64,000 nucleotides of DNA from Brucella pseudogrignonensis. Its GTDB lineage: Bacteria > Pseudomonadota > Alphaproteobacteria > Rhizobiales > Rhizobiaceae. The notes under the pieces are model-generated. The model was given only the letters and a program-made list of their open reading frames with translations, had not been told where the DNA came from and ran no database searches. Made by a program: the position numbers and the translations under genes. Shown one piece after another: positions 26,639-35,468 of the stretch. Positions within the stretch are counted from its first letter, which is position 1. The number at the start of each line of letters is the position of its first letter. The stretch lies in the NCBI RefSeq assembly GCF_032190615.1, contig NZ_JAVLAT010000002.1, positions 858,001-922,000 on the forward strand. The letters are read 5' to 3'.

Positions 26639-28474
26639 TTGAGTATCACGAGAGAATATTTAGGGGTTTATGGTGCATTATCACGCCGCTCCTTTCTGAA
26701 GGCTAGTTGTACCGTGCCCGTTGGTGGCGCGTTATTTGCGTGCGGTTGTGCGCCGCATCAAGTCTTTTCAGCAGAAGAGACGCAGTCTGAAGCTTTAACC
26801 ACATTGGATAAAGCGATTGTCCCCGGCGAATATCTCACAAAAGGTAAACGTTACCGGCAGCTTGCCTATGATAATGGTTTGCCATTGATCGTGCGCGAAG
26901 ATTTGGCGCCCGCACTCGACAAGCGCGACGCCAATCGAAAAGCGCTGGTGGCTTTTGCCCAAATCACTGACTTGCACATTATCGACGCATCCTCTCCCGC
27001 TCACGCCGCATTTATGCGGCAATATGGTGGACCAAACGGAAATCTTGATGGTGCGCCGTTGGCTAATGCTTGGCGACCGCAGGAAACACTCACCATCCAA
27101 GTGCTAGATGCTATGATCAGGCGCATTAATCAAATAGGCGCTGGACCGATATCGAAGCGGAAATTCGACTTCGCAATATCGACAGGTGATAGCGCCGATA
27201 CGCGAGCAATGCATGAACTGCTGTCTGTTCTGACGGTTTTGAACGGCGGTTCTGCGATAATGTCAGCCAGCGGTGCCGCCTACATCGGTGTTCAGGATAA
27301 TAACGTTTTTTCTGAAGAGACGTATGATGCTTATTGGCATCCAGAGCCTCAAACGGGAAACGTAAAGGCGGATATTTGGAAGCGCGCTTATGGTTTTCCT
27401 GAGGTTGAAGGTTTTCTGTCATCTATTAGCCAGCCCATAAACGCTGAAGGCTTTAAAATGCCTTGGTATTCAGGCTTTGGAAACCACGACGTCCTTGATT
27501 ATGGTGTCTTTGGTGGTGGTGGAATTTCTGAATTCATATCAACGATTAGTACGTCAAACCGGGTCTTGATGGGACTGCCGAACGGAATGCAGCCTGAGAT
27601 GTTCTTGGGGGCGGTGAGTAAAGTTTTACCAGGGCAAATGGCGCAAATGATGAACGAAGTTCCGAGCGTTCAAATTATGCCTTCCGAAATGCGTCGCCCT
27701 TTTTCAAAGATGGAATTTATTCAACAACACCTGGATGCCAAGGGTCCGTTTGGCCCAAATGGCCATGGCTTTACGCAGGAAAATGTTGAGCAGCAGAATG
27801 CTTATTATCAATTCCAAATGGCAGATGGGGTCGTCGGTATCATGCTGGATACGACCAATCCCAATGGTGGTCCGGATGGCTCCTTGGATGTCGATCAAGC
27901 CAATTGGCTTGAAAATCAGCTTCGGAATTACTCGTCATCCTATTATCTTGAGGATGGTTCGCTAATCCGAACCGATAATCGAGATGCTTTGATTACGATT
28001 TTCTCTCATCATAATTCTATTACTTTTGATAATATGAAGCGCGCGCCTGCGGGAATGCCCGATTTGGAGCGTTTAGGATCTGCCGCTTTTCTGGCGTTAT
28101 TGGCGCGTTACCCCAACGTTGTGCTTTGGGTAAACGGGCATACGCACTGCAACCGTATATGGAGCCATTACGACCCTTTGAATAACGGTCACGGCTTATG
28201 GGAGATTAATACCGCAGCACATATCGATTATCCTCAACAATCCCGAACGATTGAAATTTTGGATAATCGCGATGGTACATTGTCCATCATTGCAGTCGTA
28301 ATTGATCACTCGTCCCCTGATGCGATCAAGCGTAGCGGGCCACAAACATCACAATCGCTTGCTGCATTAAGTCTGGAGCTCGCTATGAATGATCCGGCGC
28401 TTGATCGGGCATACCGTCTGGGTGCTCCGGAAGATTTGAACGTAGAACTTATAATAAAGAAACCTTTTGCTTAA
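26639..28474 (+). CDS. Tat-exported metallophosphoesterase (TIGR03767-like)
   Basis: 611 residues from a TTG at 26639 that follows AGAAAGG; another TTG at 26612 is less well spaced. The twin-arginine motif SRRSFLK is at residues 15-21, followed by a hydrophobic run and FACGCAP, which could also be a lipobox. Calcineurin-type metal ligands appear in order: QITDLHIID, STGDSAD, GNHDVLDYG and VNGHTHCNR. It should be a periplasmic or surface phosphoesterase carrying metal on export. The surrounding DNA is AT-richer than average. Substrate unknown. Confidence 0.85.
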   Translation: MSITREYLGVYGALSRRSFLKASCTVPVGGALFACGCAPHQVFSAEETQSEALTTLDKAIVPGEYLTKGKRYRQLAYDNGLPLIVREDLAPALDKRDANRKALVAFAQITDLHIIDASSPAHAAFMRQYGGPNGNLDGAPLANAWRPQETLTIQVLDAMIRRINQIGAGPISKRKFDFAISTGDSADTRAMHELLSVLTVLNGGSAIMSASGAAYIGVQDNNVFSEETYDAYWHPEPQTGNVKADIWKRAYGFPEVEGFLSSISQPINAEGFKMPWYSGFGNHDVLDYGVFGGGGISEFISTISTSNRVLMGLPNGMQPEMFLGAVSKVLPGQMAQMMNEVPSVQIMPSEMRRPFSKMEFIQQHLDAKGPFGPNGHGFTQENVEQQNAYYQFQMADGVVGIMLDTTNPNGGPDGSLDVDQANWLENQLRNYSSSYYLEDGSLIRTDNRDALITIFSHHNSITFDNMKRAPAGMPDLERLGSAAFLALLARYPNVVLWVNGHTHCNRIWSHYDPLNNGHGLWEINTAAHIDYPQQSRTIEILDNRDGTLSIIAVVIDHSSPDAIKRSGPQTSQSLAALSLELAMNDPALDRAYRLGAPEDLNVELIIKKPFA

Positions 28475-28601
28475 GGAAGGCTGGCTATTTGGTTCGACTG
28501 TTAAAAGCTGGTAACAAGAGATTTGTTGTGGCGGGGTTCTTTATGGTTATTGATTATCTGCGTCGCGATTTTACTTTTAGCAATCTCTGTAGCAGGTAAG
28601 A

Positions 28602-29411
28602 ATGTTTGGTCTGAAAGTCAGTTTGAACCATCCGTATCTGGCCTATCGCGATAAAAGCTTTTATCAAAGCTCGCGCGAGGTTCCCGAAGAAGTGCCAGTT
28701 GCAATGAGTTACAATGGCACCACTCATGCCGTAATGATGGCAACGCCTGCTGATCTGGAAGATTTTGCACTTGGATTCAGCTTAACGGAAGGCATTATTT
28801 CCAGCATTTCCGAAATTGAAGATTTAGGCATTGAGGTCTTTGAAAAAGGGATTGATGTGCAAATGCGACTGTCTGCGGAGCCGGGGAATGCGCTGGCTGC
28901 CCGGCGCAGATTTATGGCCGGTCCGGTTGGTTGCGGATTATGCGGCATCGATTCAATCGATCAAGCATTGCGCCCGTTATATGCGCTTTCTGCCGAGACG
29001 TTACGGTTTCAACCTCGATCCATCATAGATGCCATGGATGCGTTGGCTGCAGCACAAAAGTTGAATGCAGAAACGAGGGCCGTACATGGTGCAGGTTTCT
29101 TCATTCCGGGCGAGGGGCTTTTTGCAGTTCGCGAGGATGTCGGACGCCACAACGCTTTCGATAAGCTCATCGGTGCAATGGCACGCGCCGGAAAGGTCGC
29201 AGAGCAGGGCCTCGTTGCGATTACCAGCCGCGTGTCTGTTGAAATGGTGCAAAAAGCTGTGATTTTGCGCGTTCCATTGTTGGCCGCTATTTCTGCGCCG
29301 ACGGCATTAGCGATCCGCACTGCAGATGAGGCGAGGCTGACGCTCGCAGCGCTCGTTCGGGGTAATGACTTCGATGTCTATTGCCATCCTGAGCGCATTC
29401 TCGGTGAGTAA
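28602..29411 (+). CDS. fdhD: Formate dehydrogenase accessory sulfurtransferase FdhD
   Basis: 269-residue FdhD family protein. The two functional cysteines lie in CGLCG at residues 111 and 114. The conserved VGRHNAFDKLIG and SRVSVEMVQKA follow. FdhD passes sulfur from IscS to the molybdenum cofactor of formate dehydrogenases. No formate dehydrogenase gene is in this window, so it acts on a distant partner. AGGTAAG lies just before the ATG. Confidence 0.94.
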   Translation: MFGLKVSLNHPYLAYRDKSFYQSSREVPEEVPVAMSYNGTTHAVMMATPADLEDFALGFSLTEGIISSISEIEDLGIEVFEKGIDVQMRLSAEPGNALAARRRFMAGPVGCGLCGIDSIDQALRPLYALSAETLRFQPRSIIDAMDALAAAQKLNAETRAVHGAGFFIPGEGLFAVREDVGRHNAFDKLIGAMARAGKVAEQGLVAITSRVSVEMVQKAVILRVPLLAAISAPTALAIRTADEARLTLAALVRGNDFDVYCHPERILGE

Positions 29412-29438
29412 CCGACCTCGCTAAGGCAAGGTCGGTTA
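29409..29438. terminator. Bidirectional terminator between fdhD and ribH2
   Basis: TAACCGACCT (29409-29418) pairs with AGGTCGGTTA (29429-29438). The fdhD stop codon forms the base of the stem. It lies between convergent genes. Confidence 0.7.
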
Positions 29439-29444
29439 TCTTGA

Positions 29445-29948
<504 letters not shown>

Positions 29949-30006
29949 CTAGAATCAGGGCGCACAAAGGAACGCAACCCCGCACAAAGCCAGGTTAAAC
30001 GCTCTT

Positions 30007-30165
<159 letters not shown>

Positions 30166-30413
30166 AAACCCGCACACCATTGTGCGAGTGAGCGAAAACT
30201 AGGCTTTCCTTTGGCCGATGTCTAGTCACCACACGGGAAATTTATGCTGATCTGGCACTGGATGAGCGTTGAATTTTTCAGATATCCGCTAACGAGTAAT
30301 ATACCGCTATAAGAAATATTTTTTCGTACACTAAGATGCTCAAATTATTTCGTTTTTTGGATGATTTTCTCGCTTTAACGTTGCAGAGTTTGGGTCTCCG
30401 TGAGCTAACTGTA

Positions 30414-30444
30414 TTGACACACATCAGGTTTCTCGGCCTATTCT
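30414..30444 (+). promoter_or_regulatory. Probable sigma-70 promoter of the sugar ABC operon
   Basis: TTGACA at 30414-30419 is a perfect -35 box. TATTCT at 30439-30444 is a weak -10 with a long 19-base spacing; CCTATT two bases earlier is the alternative. A palindromic operator follows about 43 bases downstream. Confidence 0.5.
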
Positions 30445-30486
30445 AGGCGCACATCTTGTCTGAAATGAAAATATTCAACGAAAAAA

Positions 30487-30498
30487 GACAACGTTGTC
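30487..30498. promoter_or_regulatory. LacI-type operator palindrome
   Basis: GACAACGTTGTC is a 12-base perfect palindrome with the central CG of LacI/GalR-family operators. It sits downstream of the promoter candidate and about 140 bases before the sugar-binding protein gene. No LacI-family gene is inside the window, so the regulator is elsewhere. Confidence 0.6.
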
Positions 30499-30639
30499 AA
30501 TCGCAGGTGGAGCTGCGGTGGAATGATTGGGATGGAGGTCTCAAAGCAGATTGAATGCGCTTTTGGATGCGTGGGGCAACGACCTTATGACAGCATCCGA
30601 CAAAGTTTTGTTTTGTAGCGTTCTACGGGAGGTAGACAT

Positions 30640-31905
30640 ATGCATAAATATTTTAAAATGGCCGCTATGGGTACGGCTGCGTGTGCAATGCTTGCCACAA
30701 TGGCGCCTGTTGCACATGCGCAGGATAAACAAAACGTGGAGGTTCTGCATTGGTGGACCGCCGGCGGCGAAGCCGCAGCGCTTGATGTTCTCAAAAAAGA
30801 TCTGGAAGCTAAGGGGATTAGCTGGACAGACATGCCAGTTGCAGGCGGTGGCGGCACAGAAGCGATGACTGTCCTTCGCGCCCGCGTTACAGCTGGCAAT
30901 GCTCCGACCGCCGTGCAGATGCTCGGTTTCGACATCCGCGACTGGTCTGAGCAAGGTTCGCTTGGCAATCTCGATGAGGTTGCGGGCAAGGAAGGCTGGG
31001 ACAAGGTTATTCCAGCACCTTTGCAGGATTTTGCGAAGTATGATGGCCACTGGATCGCCGCACCTGTGAACATTCACTCCACCAACTGGATGTGGATCAA
31101 CAAGGCAGCCCTCGACAAGGCCGGCGGCAAAGAGCCGACCAATTGGGATGAACTGGTTGCTCTTCTCGATAATTTCAAAGAACAGGGCATTACGCCAATC
31201 GCACATGGCGGCCAGCCATGGCAGGACGCAACAATTTTTGACGCGGTTGTCCTTTCCTTTGGCCCAGACTTTTACAAAAAGGCTTTCATCGATCTCGATC
31301 CGGAAGCACTTGGCAGCGATACGATGAAGCAGGCCTTTGACCGCATGACAAAGCTGCGTTCTTATGTGGATGATAACTTCTCTGGTCGTGACTGGAATCT
31401 TGCTTCAGCAATGGTCATCGAAGGCAAGGCTGGCGTTCAGTTTATGGGTGATTGGGCTAAGGGCGAGTTCGTGAAGGCCGGTAAAAAGCCGGGCGAAGAT
31501 TTTGTTTGCATGCGCTACCCCGAAACCCAGGGGGCGGTAACCTTCAACTCCGATATGTTCGCGATGTTCAAGGTTGCTGATGATAAGGTACCAGCACAGC
31601 TTGAAATGGCTTCTGCTATCGAAAGTCCAGCGTTTCAGTCGGCCTTTAACGTAGTCAAGGGCTCTGCTCCTGCCCGCACCGATGTTCCAGATACCGCTTT
31701 TGATGCTTGCGGCAAAAAGGCCATTGCTGATGTGAAAGAAGCTGCAGAAAAGGGCACGATGCTCGGCTCCATGGCGCATGGCTATGCAAACCCGGCTTCC
31801 GTAAAGAATGCGATTTACGACGTTGTAACTCGTCAGTTTAACGGCCAGCTTTCGTCGGATGACGCGGTCAAGGAGCTGGTTTCGGCCGTTGAAGGTGCGA
31901 AGTAG
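30640..31905 (+). CDS. Sugar ABC transporter substrate-binding protein (family 1)
   Basis: 421-residue periplasmic protein with signal peptide [20 protein letters not shown] ending VAHAQDK. The start of the mature protein, [20 protein letters not shown], is typical of family-1 sugar-binding proteins, and the text resembles the glucose/mannose-binding GtsA group. CGGGAGG precedes the ATG. It leads a four-gene operon with two permeases and a MalK-type ATPase. The sugar is not certain; glucose or mannose is the best guess. Confidence 0.92.
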   Translation: MHKYFKMAAMGTAACAMLATMAPVAHAQDKQNVEVLHWWTAGGEAAALDVLKKDLEAKGISWTDMPVAGGGGTEAMTVLRARVTAGNAPTAVQMLGFDIRDWSEQGSLGNLDEVAGKEGWDKVIPAPLQDFAKYDGHWIAAPVNIHSTNWMWINKAALDKAGGKEPTNWDELVALLDNFKEQGITPIAHGGQPWQDATIFDAVVLSFGPDFYKKAFIDLDPEALGSDTMKQAFDRMTKLRSYVDDNFSGRDWNLASAMVIEGKAGVQFMGDWAKGEFVKAGKKPGEDFVCMRYPETQGAVTFNSDMFAMFKVADDKVPAQLEMASAIESPAFQSAFNVVKGSAPARTDVPDTAFDACGKKAIADVKEAAEKGTMLGSMAHGYANPASVKNAIYDVVTRQFNGQLSSDDAVKELVSAVEGAK

Positions 31906-31914
31906 GCAGATCAA

Positions 31915-31940
31915 ATGTGCCCGGATTTTTCCGGGCACAT
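31915..31940 (+). repeat. Intra-operon hairpin after the sugar-binding protein gene
   Basis: ATGTGCCCGGA (31915-31925) pairs perfectly with TCCGGGCACAT (31930-31940) around TTTT. No T-run follows. It probably protects the binding-protein mRNA or reduces readthrough into the permease genes. Confidence 0.75.
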
Positions 31941-32108
31941 GCAGCTTATTCTTATAAATCTTTGAAATATTGGCGAGTATTTCGTCAGACGCATACAAAT
32001 TGCAATAAGCGGCCAATAATTTGCCGCGCAAACAACAGTCCGCATCTGAAACGCGCCGCATTGAACGACGGCCGCCGGATGCGCAGCGCAGAAATGGGTA
32101 GCGCATAC

Positions 32109-32990
32109 ATGAAGCGTAGTAGCCGACTACAGGAACTGGTGCCGAAGCTGGTTCTTGCACCCAGTTTTTTGATTGTCCTTGTCTTTGTATATGGATTTAT
32201 CATTTACACTGGCGTTCTTTCCGTCACCAACAGCCGCATGTTGCCATCATATGGCTTTGTCGGGCTTTCGAATTACGAAAAATTGTGGGCCTTGCCGCAT
32301 TGGTGGCGCGCTATCACCAATCTCGCGATTTTTGCATCGCTTTACATCATTATATGTTCGGTCATCGGCCTGTTTCTAGCCATTCTGCTTGATCAGAAAA
32401 TCCGTGGTGAGGGCTTTTTGCGTCCGATTTATCTTTATCCGATGGCGCTGTCGTTCATCGTGACAGGGACGGCCTGGAAGTGGTTCCTTGATCCAGGTAT
32501 TGGCCTTGAACATACGATGCGCGTTTGGGGGTGGGAAGGATTTACCTTTAACTGGATTAAGAGCAATACAATGGCAATTTATTGCCTTGTCATTGCAGCT
32601 GTCTGGCAGTCGTCCGGCTTTGTTATGGCGATGTTCCTTGCGGGCCTCCGTGGCGTAGACAATGAAATCATCAAAGCGGCGCAAATCGACGGTGCTTCCA
32701 CGAGCACTATTTACCGCCGTATCATAATTCCTTTGATGCGTCCGGTATTCTTGTCGGCTTTTGTGGTTCTCGCGCATCTTGCGATCAAGGCTTATGATCT
32801 TGTGGTTGCTTTGACCGGCGGCGGACCGGGGCAGGCCACCGAACTCCCGGCAACATTCATGTATTCTTACACATTCACGCGCAATCAGATGGGCATTGGT
32901 GCCTCTTCCGCGATTATTATGCTCGTGATGATTTTCTCGATTATCATCCCCTACCTTTATTCGGAAATTCGCGGGGGAGCGCGGTCATGA
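32109..32990 (+). CDS. Sugar ABC transporter permease (MalF type)
   Basis: 293 residues from the ATG at 32109 (MKRSSRLQELVPKLVLAPSF). An in-frame ATG at 32094 is possible; longer readings to 31917 give a basic, non-conserved leader and begin inside the hairpin. Six hydrophobic segments are present. The EAA loop reads EIIKAAQIDGASTSTIYRRIIIPLM. The stop overlaps the next permease start (ATGA). It pairs with the MalG-type subunit. Confidence 0.92.
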   Translation: MKRSSRLQELVPKLVLAPSFLIVLVFVYGFIIYTGVLSVTNSRMLPSYGFVGLSNYEKLWALPHWWRAITNLAIFASLYIIICSVIGLFLAILLDQKIRGEGFLRPIYLYPMALSFIVTGTAWKWFLDPGIGLEHTMRVWGWEGFTFNWIKSNTMAIYCLVIAAVWQSSGFVMAMFLAGLRGVDNEIIKAAQIDGASTSTIYRRIIIPLMRPVFLSAFVVLAHLAIKAYDLVVALTGGGPGQATELPATFMYSYTFTRNQMGIGASSAIIMLVMIFSIIIPYLYSEIRGGARS

Positions 32991-33868
32991 GTGCTCCGAC
33001 CCAGGAAAATGCAATCAACAGCGGCAAGCTAACCCGCGCCTTGATCTATTCGGCGTTGCTGCTATTTGCGATCTATTATTTGCTGCCGCTCTATGTAATG
33101 TTGGTAAATTCATTCAAGCCATTGGATGAAATCCGTCAGGGCGGCATGCTAAGCCTGCCACAGCAATGGACGATTGAGCCATGGCTTTCGGCATGGTCAA
33201 CGGCGCAGATTGGCGTGCAGCCAACTGGCATCAAGCCATTCTTTATCAACTCAATCCTGATGGTTGTGCCTGCCGTTGCTATCTCAACAATCGTGGGCGC
33301 TCTAAACGGCTATGTGCTGACGAAATGGCGTTTTCGCGGCTCGAATATCTTCTTCGGCCTGCTATTATTATCATGTTTCATCCCGTTTCAGATCGTGCTG
33401 ATCCCAATGGCGCGTGTGCTTGGTATGCTTGGCATTGCAGGTACGATCTGGGGGCTGATCCTTGTGCATGTGGTCTATGGTATCGGTTTCACGACTCTTT
33501 ATTTCCGCAATTATTATGAGGCGTTTCCGACCGAACTGGTTCGCGCTGCACAGATTGACGGTGCAAGTTTCCTCCAGATTTTCCGGCGTATTCTTTTGCC
33601 ATCATCAGGACCAATCATCGTTGTGTCGGTTATCTGGCAGTTTACCAATATTTGGAACGACTTCCTTTTTGGTGCTTCCTTCTCGGGTGCAAATTCAACG
33701 CCGATGACGGTTGCGCTCAATAATCTGGTTTCCTCCTCGACCGGGGTCAAGGAATACAACGTGCATTTCGCAGCCGCCATTCTCGCCGCTCTGCCTACGC
33801 TGATCGTCTACATCGTTTCCGGGCGCTATTTTGTACGCGGCCTGATGTCCGGTGCTGTTAAAGGATAA
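32987..33868 (+). CDS. Sugar ABC transporter permease (MalG type)
   Basis: 293-residue inner-membrane protein. Text typical of MalG subunits includes PLYVMLVNSFKPLDEIRQGG near the N-terminus and the EAA loop ELVRAAQIDGASFLQIFRRILLP. It ends with YFVRGLMSGAVKG, a standard MalG C-terminus. It is coupled to the previous permease by ATGA and followed after seven bases by the ATPase gene. Confidence 0.93.
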   Translation: MSAPTQENAINSGKLTRALIYSALLLFAIYYLLPLYVMLVNSFKPLDEIRQGGMLSLPQQWTIEPWLSAWSTAQIGVQPTGIKPFFINSILMVVPAVAISTIVGALNGYVLTKWRFRGSNIFFGLLLLSCFIPFQIVLIPMARVLGMLGIAGTIWGLILVHVVYGIGFTTLYFRNYYEAFPTELVRAAQIDGASFLQIFRRILLPSSGPIIVVSVIWQFTNIWNDFLFGASFSGANSTPMTVALNNLVSSSTGVKEYNVHFAAAILAALPTLIVYIVSGRYFVRGLMSGAVKG

Positions 33869-33875
33869 GTCTGTT

Positions 33876-34991
33876 ATGTCATTTCTAAAAATCTCTAATC
33901 TTTACAAATCCTATGGCAGTGTCTCGGTTCTTAAAGATATCAATATCGACATTGAAGAAGGTGGCTTTCTTGTTCTGGTTGGGCCGTCTGGTTGTGGCAA
34001 GTCTACGCTGCTCAATACCATTGCCGGACTTGAGCCGATTACATCTGGCGATATTTCTATCAATGGGCGCTCAGTATCGGGCCTTCATCCTTCTCAGCGT
34101 GATATTGCGATGGTGTTTCAGTCCTATGCACTCTATCCGAATATGACTGTTGCGGGGAATATCGCTTTCGGTATGGAAATTCGTAAGGTCCCAAAGCCAG
34201 AGCGCGATAAGGCTATTCAGGAAGTGGCCGACATTCTCCAGATCGGCCATCTTCTGGATCGCAAACCGAGTCAGCTTTCCGGTGGTCAGCGTCAGCGTGT
34301 TGCGATGGGGCGTGCGTTGGTTCGCAATCCGCAGGTGTTTTTATTCGACGAACCGCTTTCAAACCTTGATGCCAAGCTGCGTGTTGATATGCGCACCGAA
34401 ATCAAGCGTCTGCATCATCGTATGAAAACGACGATTGTTTACGTGACGCACGACCAGATCGAAGCCATGACGCTCGCAACGAAGATCGCGGTTCTCAAAG
34501 ACGGAATCTTGCAGCAGTTTGGCACGCCAGCGGAGATTTATAACAATCCAGCAAATATGTTTGTGGCCGATTTTATGGGTTCGCCAGCCATGAACCTTCT
34601 CACAGCCAGCGTTGAAAAGAATGGCGCCGATTTTTCTGTGCGGCTTGCGCAAGCGGAAGGCGAGGCCTTGAAACTTCCGCTCGTTAATGCACCGGAAGGG
34701 CTTGGCGATTATGTCGGTAAGGATATTATTTTTGGAATTCGTCCAGAAGCACTCACAGACCCGGATGGGGCAGATCGTAATGCGCAATCTATCATCGAGG
34801 GCGATTGCCTGATTGACGTGGTTGAGCCTGCCGGTTCAGACACATTCGCCGTTACGCGTATTGGTGGCAAACAGGTCGTAGCGCGTTTGCGTGCTGACGC
34901 GCGGATTGTTGCTGGCCAGCGTTCGCGCCTCGCATTCAATCTCGACAAAGCTGTGTTTTTCGATCCCCAAAGTCAGGAACGTATTCGTTGA
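33876..34991 (+). CDS. Sugar ABC transporter ATPase (MalK/UgpC type)
   Basis: 371 residues from ATG 33876 with AAGGATAAG upstream. Walker A is GPSGCGKST, the signature is [19 protein letters not shown] and Walker B is VFLFDEPLSNLD. The C-terminal regulatory OB-fold (TOBE) runs from about residue 240 and includes FGIRPEAL. It energises the two sugar permeases. A strong terminator ends the operon after it. Confidence 0.94.
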   Translation: MSFLKISNLYKSYGSVSVLKDINIDIEEGGFLVLVGPSGCGKSTLLNTIAGLEPITSGDISINGRSVSGLHPSQRDIAMVFQSYALYPNMTVAGNIAFGMEIRKVPKPERDKAIQEVADILQIGHLLDRKPSQLSGGQRQRVAMGRALVRNPQVFLFDEPLSNLDAKLRVDMRTEIKRLHHRMKTTIVYVTHDQIEAMTLATKIAVLKDGILQQFGTPAEIYNNPANMFVADFMGSPAMNLLTASVEKNGADFSVRLAQAEGEALKLPLVNAPEGLGDYVGKDIIFGIRPEALTDPDGADRNAQSIIEGDCLIDVVEPAGSDTFAVTRIGGKQVVARLRADARIVAGQRSRLAFNLDKAVFFDPQSQERIR

Positions 34992-35003
34992 ATACAAATG
35001 AAA

Positions 35004-35038
35004 AGAGCGCTCCAAATAACTCGGGAGCGCTCTTTTTC
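35004..35038 (+). terminator. Terminator of the sugar ABC operon
   Basis: AGAGCGCTCC (35004-35013) pairs perfectly with GGAGCGCTCT (35024-35033), followed by TTTTT. Confidence 0.9.
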
Positions 35039-35081
35039 ATGCTTGCCTGGAGGGCAAAATTAAACTGTTAGGGTCTCGCAC

Positions 35082-35183
35082 TTAACGCAGGAAGTCTAAT
35101 CCAAGAAGACCAATCGCCAGCGCCGTGTTCAGGGAAACGATCATCATTCCATAAACAAGTGCGGTTCTAGTAATGTCATTCAT
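35082..35183 (-). CDS. Small membrane peptide of 33 residues
   Basis: Start ATG at 35183 and stop TAA at 35084-35082. A perfect Shine-Dalgarno sequence AAGGAGG lies seven bases before the ATG. The peptide opens MNDITRTALVYGMM, then a single hydrophobic stretch with a Met-Ile-Val-Ser-Leu core and an Ala-Ile-Gly-Leu-Leu-Gly end, finishing in FLR. That is one membrane-spanning helix with a short polar head. It is too short for most gene callers. It lies between the sugar operon terminator and a divergent DHA2 pump gene. Function unknown. Confidence 0.6.
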   Translation of the reverse strand: MNDITRTALVYGMMIVSLNTALAIGLLGLDFLR

Positions 35184-35246
35184 TTTCTACCTCCTTGAAC
35201 CTCGACGCTGGTGCATCCGGTTCTAAAGCTCGAGAACATAACGAAA

Positions 35247-35263
35247 TGTAACAGTCTGTTACG
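35247..35263. promoter_or_regulatory. TetR-like operator palindrome
   Basis: GTAACA (35248-35253), GTC, TGTTAC (35257-35262) form an inverted repeat of the type bound by TetR-family efflux regulators. It lies 65 bases upstream of the 33-residue peptide and about 200 bases upstream of the DHA2 pump. No TetR gene is adjacent. Confidence 0.45.
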
Positions 35264-35468
35264 AGTGGCGCAACCCATTTCTCACAAATGTGAACGATTG
35301 TAATGTCGCGTGAGGAAATATCTTTTCAGAAACGAAGAGCTGTTTGCGGCACTCACCGCATTGTGAGCCAAGTCTGTCTGGCAAATTATTGCCCGACGCT
35401 ACATAAAAAGCGAGATATGATCGACGAGCTAAGTCGACAGTAATTGACTGCTTTTATTCGGAATTCCC

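Noticed and set aside
28523..28654. A 43-codon frame with one hydrophobic helix overlapping the fdhD start
   Set aside because: It would need a TTG start with a poorly placed ribosome-binding site and overlaps fdhD by 53 bases; evidence is too thin to call.
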